A DNA stretch of 14,043 nt from NCBI GenBank assembly GCA_024691145.1, contig JAILNW010000072.1:1-14043 (forward strand), read 5' to 3'. Numbering within the stretch: position 1 is the stretch's first letter; every line of letters begins with the position of its first letter. Below the pieces are notes generated by a model. The model searched no databases and was not told the origin of the DNA. It saw only the letters and a list, made by a program, of their open reading frames with translations. This DNA comes from Lachnospiraceae bacterium (GTDB lineage Bacteria; Bacillota; Clostridia; Lachnospirales; Lachnospiraceae). The translations under genes and the position numbers were made by a program. Positions 7,435 to 13,969 of the stretch are shown here, piece after piece.

Positions 7435-8238
7435 TTATAAAAATCTGTAAAGTACAATAACAAGTACAGTATATACTGTAAGTACCGTTGCAGCTATTTT
7501 ATCAAGATTTGAATACTTTAGTGGTTTCATCTTTGTTCTTCCTTCACCGCCAAAGTAACATCTTGCCTCCATAGCAAGTGACAGTTCATCTGCTCTTCTG
7601 AATGCACTGACAAACAGCGGTACAAGCAGTGGAAGCATGTTTTTTGCTTTCTTTACTATGCCTCCATGTTCAAAATCCGCCCCCCTTGCCATCTGGGCAT
7701 TCATAATCTTATCTGCCTCATCAACAAGAATAGGAATAAATCTTAAAGCTATAGACATTATCATGGCAATCTCGTGTGAATTTACCTTAAATACCTTTAA
7801 TGGCTTTAACACTGATTCAAATCCATCTGTCAACTGATTAGGTGTTGTTGTATATGTCATAACAGATGAGCCCATAACAAGCAGCACAAGCTTTATTATT
7901 AATATCACTGCCATCTTTATTCCGGTACTGTATATTCTGATAAAGTGCCAGTTTACAACAAGTTTTCCTCCAGTTGTAAAAAACAGCTGAAATACTACAG
8001 TAAAAATCATAAGTACAAGTATTGATCTGAGTCCTCTTACCATGTATCTTAGTGGAATTTTAGACTTTTTTATAACAAGTCCAAGCATTAATATTCCCAC
8101 AATATAACATGGAATTGTATCACAGATAAAAATCAGAAGCATATATATAAATGTTCCAATAATCTTGGTTCTTGGATCAAGTTTATGGATAAATGATTCT
8201 ACTCTGTAATATTGTCCTAACGTAATATCTCGCATCAT
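7435..8238 (-). CDS. ecfT: Energy-coupling factor transporter transmembrane protein EcfT
   Basis: This 267-residue membrane subunit joins the two ATPases to exchangeable substrate-binding S components in ECF importers for vitamins and other micronutrients. The N-terminal DPRTKI (21-26) is typical. Hydrophobic segments lie at about 27-55, 70-87, 107-128 and 249-267. The long cytoplasmic coupling region holds both Ala-Arg motifs that contact the ATPases: MARGAD (ARG at 184-186) and EARCYF (ARC at 225-227, the usual ARG/ARC variant). The ATG at 8238 overlaps the ecfA2 stop by 4 nt (ATGA) with an AAGAGG site upstream; a second ATG follows directly and cannot be excluded. No S-component gene is in the window, so this is a shared group II ECF module and its substrates cannot be inferred here. 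Confidence 0.95.
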   Translation of the reverse strand: MMRDITLGQYYRVESFIHKLDPRTKIIGTFIYMLLIFICDTIPCYIVGILMLGLVIKKSKIPLRYMVRGLRSILVLMIFTVVFQLFFTTGGKLVVNWHFIRIYSTGIKMAVILIIKLVLLVMGSSVMTYTTTPNQLTDGFESVLKPLKVFKVNSHEIAMIMSIALRFIPILVDEADKIMNAQMARGADFEHGGIVKKAKNMLPLLVPLFVSAFRRADELSLAMEARCYFGGEGRTKMKPLKYSNLDKIAATVLTVYTVLVIVLYRFL

Positions 8239-9083
8239 TTTACAAAACCTCTTAAAATCTCATCTTTTACTTCTTCTACAGTTATATTTCCTGTATCTAC
8301 ATTTAGTCCCATTTCATTAAGCCTGTATAACAACTTCGTTACCTGTGGAATATCAAGTCCCATGCTTTCAAGTTCTTTTGAATGTCTGAATACTTCTCTT
8401 GTTTTATCATCAAATGCAATCTTTCCGTTATCCATAACAATTAATCTGTCCACATATTTAGCCATATCCTCCATGCTATGGGAAATCATTATTACAGTGA
8501 TACCTGTTTCTTCACGAAGTTTTTTAACCATATCAAGTATATCTTTTCTTCCCTTTGGATCAAGCCCTGCCGCAGGTTCATCAAGTACAAGAACATCCGG
8601 CTTCATGGCAAGAACCCCTGCCATTGCAACTCTTCTTTTCTGTCCTCCTGATAATTCAAATGGTGAAACATCTAAAAGTTCATCGCTTATTCCAACTTTT
8701 TTAATAGCATCAAAGGCTCTTAACTGTACCTCAAGCAAAGGAAGTCCCATCATTGCTGGTCCAAATGAAACATCTCTAAGTATCGTTGTTTCAAATATCT
8801 GATATTCTGGATATTGAAACACAAGACCTACTCTCTGCCTTAATGTTGTAAGATTGTAATCTTTATCATATATGTCTTTTCCTTCAAAATAAATGCTTCC
8901 AGAGGTTGCTTTCATAAGACCATTAAGGTGCTTTGCAAGTGTAGATTTTCCAGAACCTGTTTTACCTATGATACCTATAAACTCACCTTTTTCAATGGTA
9001 AGACTTATATTATCAAGAGCTGTTTTCTCATCTGCAAACCCTTTATTATATACATAACTTACATTATCTAAAATAATTAACAT
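8235..9083 (-). CDS. ecfA2: Energy-coupling factor transporter ATP-binding protein EcfA2
   Basis: This 282-residue ABC ATPase is the second of the unequal pair that powers ECF transport. Motifs in order are Walker A GKTGSGKST (40-48), Q-loop Q90 in VFQYPEYQIF, signature LSGGQ (144-148), Walker B VLVLDEP (164-170) with catalytic E169, D-loop GLDP and switch H202. All are intact. A C-terminal region after about residue 230 forms the dimer-contacting domain typical of EcfA proteins. The start codon overlaps the end of ecfA1 by 7 nt, and the AAAGGTGAGG binding site lies inside the ecfA1 coding region. It is called EcfA2 because of its second place and the Walker A wording; the two paralogs could be swapped in name without changing function. 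Confidence 0.94.
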   Translation of the reverse strand: MLIILDNVSYVYNKGFADEKTALDNISLTIEKGEFIGIIGKTGSGKSTLAKHLNGLMKATSGSIYFEGKDIYDKDYNLTTLRQRVGLVFQYPEYQIFETTILRDVSFGPAMMGLPLLEVQLRAFDAIKKVGISDELLDVSPFELSGGQKRRVAMAGVLAMKPDVLVLDEPAAGLDPKGRKDILDMVKKLREETGITVIMISHSMEDMAKYVDRLIVMDNGKIAFDDKTREVFRHSKELESMGLDIPQVTKLLYRLNEMGLNVDTGNITVEEVKDEILRGFVK

Positions 9084-9943
9084 ATCCTCACCTTTTTAGC
9101 TGCCATTATCTCATCTGCAAGCTCCTCAACCGTCAAAATGCCATCAGATATCTCTAATCCGGATTTTGAGAGCATATTTGCAACTTTAGTTACTTCAGGT
9201 ACATCGAGATTAAAACTCTCTAATTTCTCAATCTGAGAGAAAATACCACGTGGTGTATCCTGCATCACAATTTTCCCTTTATTTAATACTATTACCCTGT
9301 CTGCATTAACAACTTCTTCCATATAGTGGGTAACAAGTATAATTGTGATATTATCAGTTTTATTAAGTTTTGTAATTGTATCTATAACGTCCCTTCTTCC
9401 CTGCGGGTCAAGCATTGCTGTAGGTTCATCAAGAACAATACACTGTGGTTTCATCGCAAGAACTCCTGCTATAGCAACCCTTTGTTTCTGTCCTCCCGAT
9501 AATTTATTAGGGGACTTTAATCTAAAGTCATTCATATCAACTTTTTCTAAGGCATCATCTACTCTGTTCCATATTTCCTTTGTAGGAACTCCAATATTCT
9601 CAGGACCAAATCCCACATCTTCCTCTACAATTGAACCTATTATCTGATTATCTGGATTCTGAAATACCATTCCAACACTTTGCCTTATGTTTTTAAGCTT
9701 TTCTGCGTCTTTTGTATCATTGCCATTAATCCACATGGTTCCATCAGCAGGTGTAAGAAGAGCATTAATATGCTTTGCAAGGGTAGACTTTCCAGAGCCG
9801 TTACTTCCAAGTATAGCTATAAACTGTCCCTTTTCAATATCAAGATCTACTTCATCTATGGCTTTATTGATGCTGTCAACATTGCCATTCTCATCACGTC
9901 TTATATATTCAAACTTAAGTTTTTCCGACTTAATAAAACTCAT
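9077..9943 (-). CDS. ecfA1: Energy-coupling factor transporter ATP-binding protein EcfA1
   Basis: This 288-residue ABC ATPase is partner of the downstream EcfA2. Motifs are Walker A GSNGSGKST (46-54), Q-loop Q95 in VFQNPDNQI, signature LSGGQ (148-152), Walker B CIVLDEP (168-174) with E173, and H206; all are intact. The ATG at 9943 (MSFIKSEKLKFEY) fits the usual EcfA1 N-terminus, though its binding site (GGGATGTGATG, overlapping a weaker ATG at 9958) is poor. A longer reading frame back to a TTG at 10063 would run through the paired-hairpin element and the rplQ terminator and is rejected. The gene follows rplQ as in many Firmicutes. No clear promoter lies in the short gap, so it may depend partly on read-through from the ribosomal operon. 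Confidence 0.93.
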   Translation of the reverse strand: MSFIKSEKLKFEYIRRDENGNVDSINKAIDEVDLDIEKGQFIAILGSNGSGKSTLAKHINALLTPADGTMWINGNDTKDAEKLKNIRQSVGMVFQNPDNQIIGSIVEEDVGFGPENIGVPTKEIWNRVDDALEKVDMNDFRLKSPNKLSGGQKQRVAIAGVLAMKPQCIVLDEPTAMLDPQGRRDVIDTITKLNKTDNITIILVTHYMEEVVNADRVIVLNKGKIVMQDTPRGIFSQIEKLESFNLDVPEVTKVANMLSKSGLEISDGILTVEELADEIMAAKKVRIC

Positions 9944-9962
9944 ATCATCACATCCCATATAA

Positions 9963-9997
9963 AGAGTTTTGCTCGCAAAACTCTCCGCCTGTGGCGG
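9963..9997. repeat. Paired-hairpin element in the ecfA1 leader, possible interspersed repeat
   Basis: Two perfect hairpins lie back to back: AGAGTTTTG/CAAAACTCT (9963-9971 with 9976-9984, loop CTCG) and CCGCC/GGCGG (9985-9989 with 9993-9997, loop TGT). They are separated by no bases and are more GC-rich than their surroundings. Neither has a U-run, so this does not look like a terminator. It sits between the rplQ terminator and the ecfA1 start, about 20 nt before the ATG. It could be a small interspersed palindromic element or a 5' untranslated structure that affects ecfA1 expression. Only one copy is in the window. Confidence 0.5.
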
Positions 9998-10016
9998 GTC
10001 GTATTTCTTATCAAAT

Positions 10017-10069
10017 AAAAAAGTGGCTGTCCTTATATTACTATATAGTAATCCAAAAGACAACCACTT
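10017..10069 (-). terminator. Intrinsic terminator after rplQ
   Basis: Arms 10021-10031 and 10059-10069 pair over 11 positions on the minus strand (one as G-U; a C-A mismatch on the plus strand) and are followed by six T (10022-10017). The loop contains a perfect 16-nt palindrome, ATTACTATATAGTAAT, at 10037-10052, which can form a second stem on top. It starts 18 nt after the rplQ stop and separates the ribosomal operon from the ecf genes. Confidence 0.85.
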
Positions 10070-10087
10070 ATTGATATAATTCTAATA

Positions 10088-10624
10088 TTATACTAATTCA
10101 ATAACTACCTGCATTGCTGCATCGCCTTTACGAGGTCCTATTTTAACCATTCTAGTATAACCACCGTTACGGCTTGCGTACTTAGGAGCTATGTCTTCAA
10201 ATAACTTCTCAGTTAAATCAATTTTCTTAGTTCCTTTTTTCTTTCCAGCTGATTCTGCAGGAACATCTGTAACAGAGTAAAGAACCTTTAACATCTGTCT
10301 TCTTGCATGAAGACGTGATGGATTATCTTTCTTTATTGTTTTTTCTACTTCGTCAAAAACAGTAACTTTCTTTCCATCAACTTCTTCTTTAACTCTTTTA
10401 CCATCTTTATCTTTACGAGCAACTTTAGCTGTAACAGTAACTTCTTCGTAGTTATCTTTTTCTCTGACAGCAAGTGCTATTAAGCTTTCAGTAATTTTAC
10501 GAATTTCCTTAGCTTTAGCTTCAGTAGTAACAATTTTTCCATGATAAATCAAGCTTGTTACCTGGCTACGAAGTAAAGCCTTTCTCTGACTTGAAGTTCT
10601 TCCAAGTTTTCTATAGCCTGCCAT
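10088..10624 (-). CDS. rplQ: Large-subunit ribosomal protein L17, with internal insertion
   Basis: The core matches bacterial L17: MAGYRKLGRTSSQRKALLRSQ at the start, EAKAKEIRKITE (35-46), LHARRQ (105-110), LFEDIAPKYASRNGGYTRMVKIGPRKGDAA (141-170) and a terminal VIELV. The length of 178 is well above the 120-130 typical of L17. The excess lies mainly between LAVREKD (51-57) and LHARRQ, where about 45 lysine- and glutamate-rich residues are inserted; a smaller lysine-rich stretch (122-134) comes before LTEKLF. L17 binds 23S rRNA near the peptide exit tunnel. The ATG at 10624 has AAGGAGG (10638-10632) upstream. It is the last gene of the rpmJ-to-rplQ unit and is separated from rpoA by 82 nt with no clear promoter. 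Confidence 0.96.
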   Translation of the reverse strand: MAGYRKLGRTSSQRKALLRSQVTSLIYHGKIVTTEAKAKEIRKITESLIALAVREKDNYEEVTVTAKVARKDKDGKRVKEEVDGKKVTVFDEVEKTIKKDNPSRLHARRQMLKVLYSVTDVPAESAGKKKGTKKIDLTEKLFEDIAPKYASRNGGYTRMVKIGPRKGDAAMQVVIELV

Positions 10625-10706
10625 TGCTATACCTCCTTAATTATAATAACAATCTTACTATGCGTATGTACACAATTTATAAGATAAACAAATTTATATA
10701 ATAGGC

Positions 10707-11669
10707 TTAATTATCATCGCCTAAATTAAGTGATAATCCAAGTTCTTTTAACTTAGCCAAAACTTCCTCTAATGACTTACGTCCAAGGTTACGAACCTTC
10801 ATCATATCTTCAGAAGTCTTATTAGTTAATTCTTCAACTGTATTGATACCAGCTCTCTTAAGACAGTTATAAGAACGAACTGATAACTCAAGTTCATCAA
10901 TATTCATCTCGAGAACTTTCTCTTTCTCATTGCTCTCTTTAACAGATATAATCTCAGCATTCTTAGCTTTATCTGATAAATCAATAAACGAATTAAGATG
11001 CTCACTAAGTACCTTGGCAGCAAGGCTTACAGCTTCATCTGGATCAAGGGTACCATTAGTAAATACATCTAATGTTAACTTATCATAATCTGTAATCTGA
11101 CCAACACGAGTATTCTCTACAGTCAAATTAACACGTTCTACAGGAGTGTAGATAGAGTCAATTGGTATAACACCGATTGGCACATCATCAGTTTTGTTCT
11201 TCTCAGATGAAATATATCCTCTTCCTGTTGTGATTGTAAGTTCCATATACAATCTGCAATTGTTACCGCCACTTAAAGTTGCAATAACAAGGTCAGGATT
11301 CAATATCTCTATGTCAGAATCCACATGAATATCAGCTGCAGTTACAACACCTTCGCCTTCATATTCGATATATGCAATCTTAGGATCCTGCGATTCACTA
11401 GTGTTCTTAATTGCCAGGCTCTTAATGTTCATAATAATTTCAGTTACATCTTCTTTAACGCCCTCAATTGAACTAAACTCATGTACAACACCGTCAATCT
11501 TAACCTGACTTACTGCTGCACCAGGTAATGATGAAAGCATAATTCTTCTTAATGAATTACCAAGTGTTGTACCATATCCTCTTTCGAGTGGTTGAACAAC
11601 AAAACGGCCGTACTTTTTATCTGGAGATATCTCCACAATATCTATTTTTGGTTTTTCGAAATCAAACAC
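10707..11669 (-). CDS. rpoA: DNA-directed RNA polymerase subunit alpha
   Basis: This 320-residue subunit nucleates assembly of RNA polymerase and contacts promoter UP elements and activators. The N-terminal assembly domain covers about 1-230, with RFVVQPLERGYGTTLGNSLRR (22-42) at its core. A flexible linker (about 231-252) leads to the C-terminal DNA-binding domain (about 255-315). There R265, N268, N294, G296, K298 and S299 match the DNA-contacting residues of E. coli alpha, with the same numbering. The start is GTG at 11669, fixed by a strong AAAGGAGGG site (11685-11677) 7 nt upstream; no ATG fits. It follows rpsD by 37 nt. Confidence 0.98.
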   Translation of the reverse strand: MFDFEKPKIDIVEISPDKKYGRFVVQPLERGYGTTLGNSLRRIMLSSLPGAAVSQVKIDGVVHEFSSIEGVKEDVTEIIMNIKSLAIKNTSESQDPKIAYIEYEGEGVVTAADIHVDSDIEILNPDLVIATLSGGNNCRLYMELTITTGRGYISSEKNKTDDVPIGVIPIDSIYTPVERVNLTVENTRVGQITDYDKLTLDVFTNGTLDPDEAVSLAAKVLSEHLNSFIDLSDKAKNAEIISVKESNEKEKVLEMNIDELELSVRSYNCLKRAGINTVEELTNKTSEDMMKVRNLGRKSLEEVLAKLKELGLSLNLGDDN

Positions 11670-11706
11670 TATATGGCCCTCCTTTGGGATCTTTTTTCCC
11701 TAATTA

Positions 11707-12303
11707 TTATTTAGAATACAACTCGACGATTAACATCTCATTAACAGGTACATCAATCATTTCTCTAGTTGGCATTTCCTTTACAGTTCCTGATAAAGCA
11801 TCATGATCAGCTTCAAGCCAAGCTGGAACAAGTCTTCCACCAGTTACTTCAAGAATATCCTTATATCTCTGGATTGTCTTGTACTTTTCTTTGATTTCTA
11901 TAACATCACCAGGTTTTACCTGATATGATGGTATGCTTACGCACTTTCCATTAACAAGAACGTGCTTATGATCAATTATCTGTCTTGATTCTTTTCTTGT
12001 TCTTCCATAACCCATTCTGAATAAAACGTTATCAAGTCTTAATTCAAGAATTATAAGAAGGTTCTCACCTGAAGTACCGTTCTTCATCTTTTTAGCCTTC
12101 TCAAAGTTATTTCTGAAAGGTTTTTCTAAAACACCATATATGAATTTAGCTTTCTGCTTTTCTCTTAACTGTAATCCGTATTCACTTACCTTCTTACCAG
12201 CTCTTGCTGATGTTCTGTTAGATTTCTTATCTATTCCCAAATACATAGGTTCTAAACCAAGTGATCTACATCTTTTTAAAACAGGACTCATGTCTCTTGC
12301 CAT
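11707..12303 (-). CDS. rpsD: Small-subunit ribosomal protein S4
   Basis: This 198-residue protein has the S4 N-terminal domain (SEYGLQLREKQKAKFIYGV, 40-58) and the S4 RNA-binding domain from about 89 to 150 (LRLDNVLFRMGYGRTRKESRQII...VNGK). It binds 16S rRNA early in 30S assembly. The N-terminal zinc-binding cysteines of some S4 proteins are absent; only C12 is there, so it is the zinc-free type. The ATG at 12303 has AGGAGGT (12317-12311) 7 nt upstream and lies 19 nt after rpsK. In E. coli S4 also represses this same operon through a leader upstream of rpsM; whether that holds here is open, but gene order permits it. Confidence 0.97.
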   Translation of the reverse strand: MARDMSPVLKRCRSLGLEPMYLGIDKKSNRTSARAGKKVSEYGLQLREKQKAKFIYGVLEKPFRNNFEKAKKMKNGTSGENLLIILELRLDNVLFRMGYGRTRKESRQIIDHKHVLVNGKCVSIPSYQVKPGDVIEIKEKYKTIQRYKDILEVTGGRLVPAWLEADHDALSGTVKEMPTREMIDVPVNEMLIVELYSK

Positions 12304-12322
12304 GTCTTACACCTCCTATTAA

Positions 12323-12721
12323 TTAGACTCTACGACGTTTTGGTGGTCTGCATCCATTGTGTGGTACAGGAGTAACGTCCTTGATGCTGTTAACTTCTAT
12401 TCCGCATGCCTGAAGAGCACGGATAGCTGCATCTCTTCCTGAACCAGGACCTTTAACCATAACGTCTACTGATTTTAAACCATGTACTAAAGCTGCTTTT
12501 GCAGCAGTCTCTGCTGCCATCTGAGCTGCATAAGGAGTTGACTTTCTAGAACCTCTGAAGCCTAATCCACCTGCACTTGCCCATGATAATGCATTACCCT
12601 CAGCATCTGTAAGGGTTACAATTGTATTATTAAAAGATGACTGAATATGTGCCTGTCCATGCTCAACATGTTTCTTAACACGCTTCTTTGCCACTTTTTT
12701 AGTTGCTACATTCTTAGCCAT
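12323..12721 (-). CDS. rpsK: Small-subunit ribosomal protein S11
   Basis: This 132-residue protein is normal in length. Typical stretches are AHIQSSFNNTIVTLTDAEGN (24-43), WASAGGLGFRGSRKSTPYAAQ (47-67), VKGPGSGRDAAIRAL (89-103) and the C-terminal DVTPVPHNGCRPPKRRRV (115-132). The basic N-terminal tail (about 1-20) is lysine-rich. S11 forms part of the 30S platform near the mRNA exit. AGGAGGG lies 7 nt before the ATG. A 59-nt A/T-rich gap separates it from rpsM. Confidence 0.98.
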   Translation of the reverse strand: MAKNVATKKVAKKRVKKHVEHGQAHIQSSFNNTIVTLTDAEGNALSWASAGGLGFRGSRKSTPYAAQMAAETAAKAALVHGLKSVDVMVKGPGSGRDAAIRALQACGIEVNSIKDVTPVPHNGCRPPKRRRV

Positions 12722-12780
12722 TAATAAACCCTCCTGTTGGATTTTAAATATTTATCAAAATAATGAATAATTAACTATAA

Positions 12781-13149
12781 TTACTTCTTCTTACCTGCTA
12801 TAGTCTTCTTAGGTCCCTTTCTAGTTCTGGCATTATTCTTAGTATTCTGTCCACGAACTGGAAGTCCCTTTCTATGACGAATTCCTCTATAGCATCCGAT
12901 TTCCTGTAATCTCTTAATGTTAAGAGCTATCTCTCTACGCAAATCACCTTCTACAGTCTGAGTTGCATCTATAACATCACGAATTCTTCCTACTTCCTCG
13001 TCAGTTAAATCCTTAACTCTTGTGTTAGGATCAACTTTAGCTTCAGCAAGAATGCGATTTGAACTAGTTCTTCCTATACCATAAATATAAGTAAGACCAA
13101 TCTCTATACGTTTTTCTCTTGGTAAATCTACACCACTGATACGAGCCAT
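12781..13149 (-). CDS. rpsM: Small-subunit ribosomal protein S13
   Basis: This 122-residue protein is in the head of the 30S subunit and contacts tRNA and the 50S subunit. Conserved parts are MARISGVDLPREKRIEIGLTYIYGIG (1-26), a helix-two-turn-helix region (about 45-85) and the basic tail RGIRHRKGLPVRGQ (88-101) with NARTRKG (106-112). The ATG at 13149 has GGAGGT (13166-13161), with a rather long 11-nt spacing. It is preceded by about 370 nt of highly structured untranslated sequence, unusual inside a ribosomal operon. Confidence 0.98.
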   Translation of the reverse strand: MARISGVDLPREKRIEIGLTYIYGIGRTSSNRILAEAKVDPNTRVKDLTDEEVGRIRDVIDATQTVEGDLRREIALNIKRLQEIGCYRGIRHRKGLPVRGQNTKNNARTRKGPKKTIAGKKK

Positions 13150-13519
13150 GTGCGTGTTACACCTCCATTAATAATCTAAATAATTGTCAAATCAGTCAAC
13201 CTTCTGATCAAATACGATATCGATATCATATAGTGGTTGCTCTATATGGTGAAATGTATATCAATATCCTTCTGATGTGTAATGACTCACATCAGGCTTC
13301 TCATACATCTAATGTATGATTCAAATTTATTAAAAAAGTAATCTTACAATTACTCAGCCGCTCTTGAACCTCTTATCATATAATATGATAATCTTCCCGG
13401 GACCAGAAAATTCTTACTTACCGGGCTAACTCCGTAGTTCCTACGGTTTGGATTTTGTGTGAATAACACATATCATCATATGTTACTTCATACACAATTT
13501 ACACAATGCGAATCAGGTA
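13150..13519 (-). ncRNA. Structured intercistronic leader upstream of rpsM, candidate regulatory RNA
   Basis: No convincing reading frame lies in this 370-nt gap between rpmJ and rpsM, but it is packed with stem-loops. In transcription order: A 13455-13497, an imperfect stem of about 17 bp with bulges; B 13432-13446, CCGTAG-GAA-CTACGG; C 13396-13425, CCCGG paired with CCGGG; D 13373-13391, 8 bp with loop TAA; E 13332-13354, 6 bp plus a U-run; F 13301-13319, 8 bp with a 3-nt loop; G 13272-13295, 8 bp with an 8-nt loop; I 13227-13248, 7 bp; H 13212-13231, a 20-nt near-palindrome sharing five bases with I. The position matches that of the E. coli alpha-operon leader bound by S4. The hairpins are seen directly; the regulatory role is inference. 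It could instead be an accumulation of small palindromic elements. Confidence 0.6.
13332..13354 (-). terminator. Terminator-like hairpin (possible attenuator) inside the rpsM leader
   Basis: On the minus strand AGTAAT-TGTAAG-ATTACT is followed directly by TTTTTT (13337-13332). The stem is only 6 bp and A/T-rich, so termination would be partial at best. The TTACTT of its 3' arm could also pair with AAGTAA located in hairpin C (13414-13419), a simple alternative fold. Confidence 0.4.
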
Positions 13520-13633
13520 TTAGCCCTGTCTCTGCTTATGTCTTGGGTTTTCACAGATAACTCTGATGCTGCCCTTTCTTTTAATGATTTTGCACTTTTC
13601 GCAAATTGGTTTTACTGATGATCTAACCTTCAC
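13520..13633 (-). CDS. rpmJ: Large-subunit ribosomal protein L36
   Basis: This 37-residue protein is translated from a GTG: (V/M)KVRSSVKPICEKCKII, then KRKGSIRVICENPRHKQRQG. It is the zinc-binding form, with ligands C11, C14, C27 and H32. Length and sequence are standard for L36. The start is set by AAAGGAG (13649-13643) 9 nt upstream; a nearby GTG at 13643-13641 meets a stop at once. A strong promoter lies just upstream, so it begins the transcription unit that includes the alpha operon. Confidence 0.98.
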   Translation of the reverse strand: MKVRSSVKPICEKCKIIKRKGSIRVICENPRHKQRQG

Positions 13634-13667
13634 TTCAATTCACTCCTTTCACAAAAGTCCAAATGAT

Positions 13668-13696
13668 ATTATATCACTCTTTGAAAGAAATAGCAA
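13668..13696 (-). promoter_or_regulatory. Promoter between infA and rpmJ
   Basis: TTGCTA (13696-13691) and a perfect TATAAT (13673-13668) are spaced by 17 nt, with an extended -10 TGA directly before TATAAT (13676-13674). The start would be near 13661, giving rpmJ a leader of about 28 nt. This would let rpmJ and the rpsM-rplQ genes be expressed apart from the upstream ribosomal operon. An 8-bp hairpin (13696-13714) just after infA has no U-run on this strand, so termination there is doubtful. Confidence 0.78.
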
Positions 13697-13719
13697 GTCT
13701 TTTGCAAAAACTTTTTTAA

Positions 13720-13938
13720 TTATTTATCTCTCCATGTGATTCTGCCTTTAGTTAAATCATATGGTGACATTTCAAGTTTTACTTTATCTCCAGGTAATAT
13801 TCTTATGTAATTCATCTTAAGTTTTCCACTTAAGTGAGCAAGAACATTATGTCCATTCTCAAGTTCTACTCTGAACATCGCATTTGGAAGTTTTTCCACT
13901 ACTAAACCTTCTATTTCAATTACATCGTTTTTTGACAT
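13720..13938 (-). CDS. infA: Translation initiation factor IF-1
   Basis: This 72-residue protein is a single S1-type OB fold that binds the 30S A site during initiation. Family stretches include MSKNDVIEIEG (1-11), MFRVELENGHNVLAHLSGKLKMNYIRI (21-47), PGDKVKLEMSPYDLTKGRI (49-67) and the final TWRDK. Length is exactly that of the family. The ATG at 13938 has AGGAGGT (13953-13947) 8 nt upstream, and the gene lies 31 nt after the preceding reading frame. Confidence 0.98.
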   Translation of the reverse strand: MSKNDVIEIEGLVVEKLPNAMFRVELENGHNVLAHLSGKLKMNYIRILPGDKVKLEMSPYDLTKGRITWRDK

Positions 13939-13969
13939 TTATAATTACCTCCTATATTAGATATGTTTC

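Noticed and set aside
9944..10063. N-terminal extension of ecfA1 to a TTG start
   Set aside because: The extra 40 codons would come from the paired-hairpin element and the rplQ terminator; the added residues do not belong to EcfA1.
13166..13204. TTGACT-17-GATTAT as a promoter for rpsM
   Set aside because: Transcription would begin within the rpsM ribosome binding site, leaving no usable leader.
13202..13519. CRISPR array as an explanation for the repeated hairpins
   Set aside because: The hairpins differ from each other in sequence and spacing; there are no identical repeats with regular spacers and no cas genes.
13696..13714. Hairpin after infA as a terminator
   Set aside because: It lacks a U-run on the transcribed strand; the T-run lies on the plus strand side, where no gene is transcribed, and the stem overlaps the -35 region of the rpmJ promoter.
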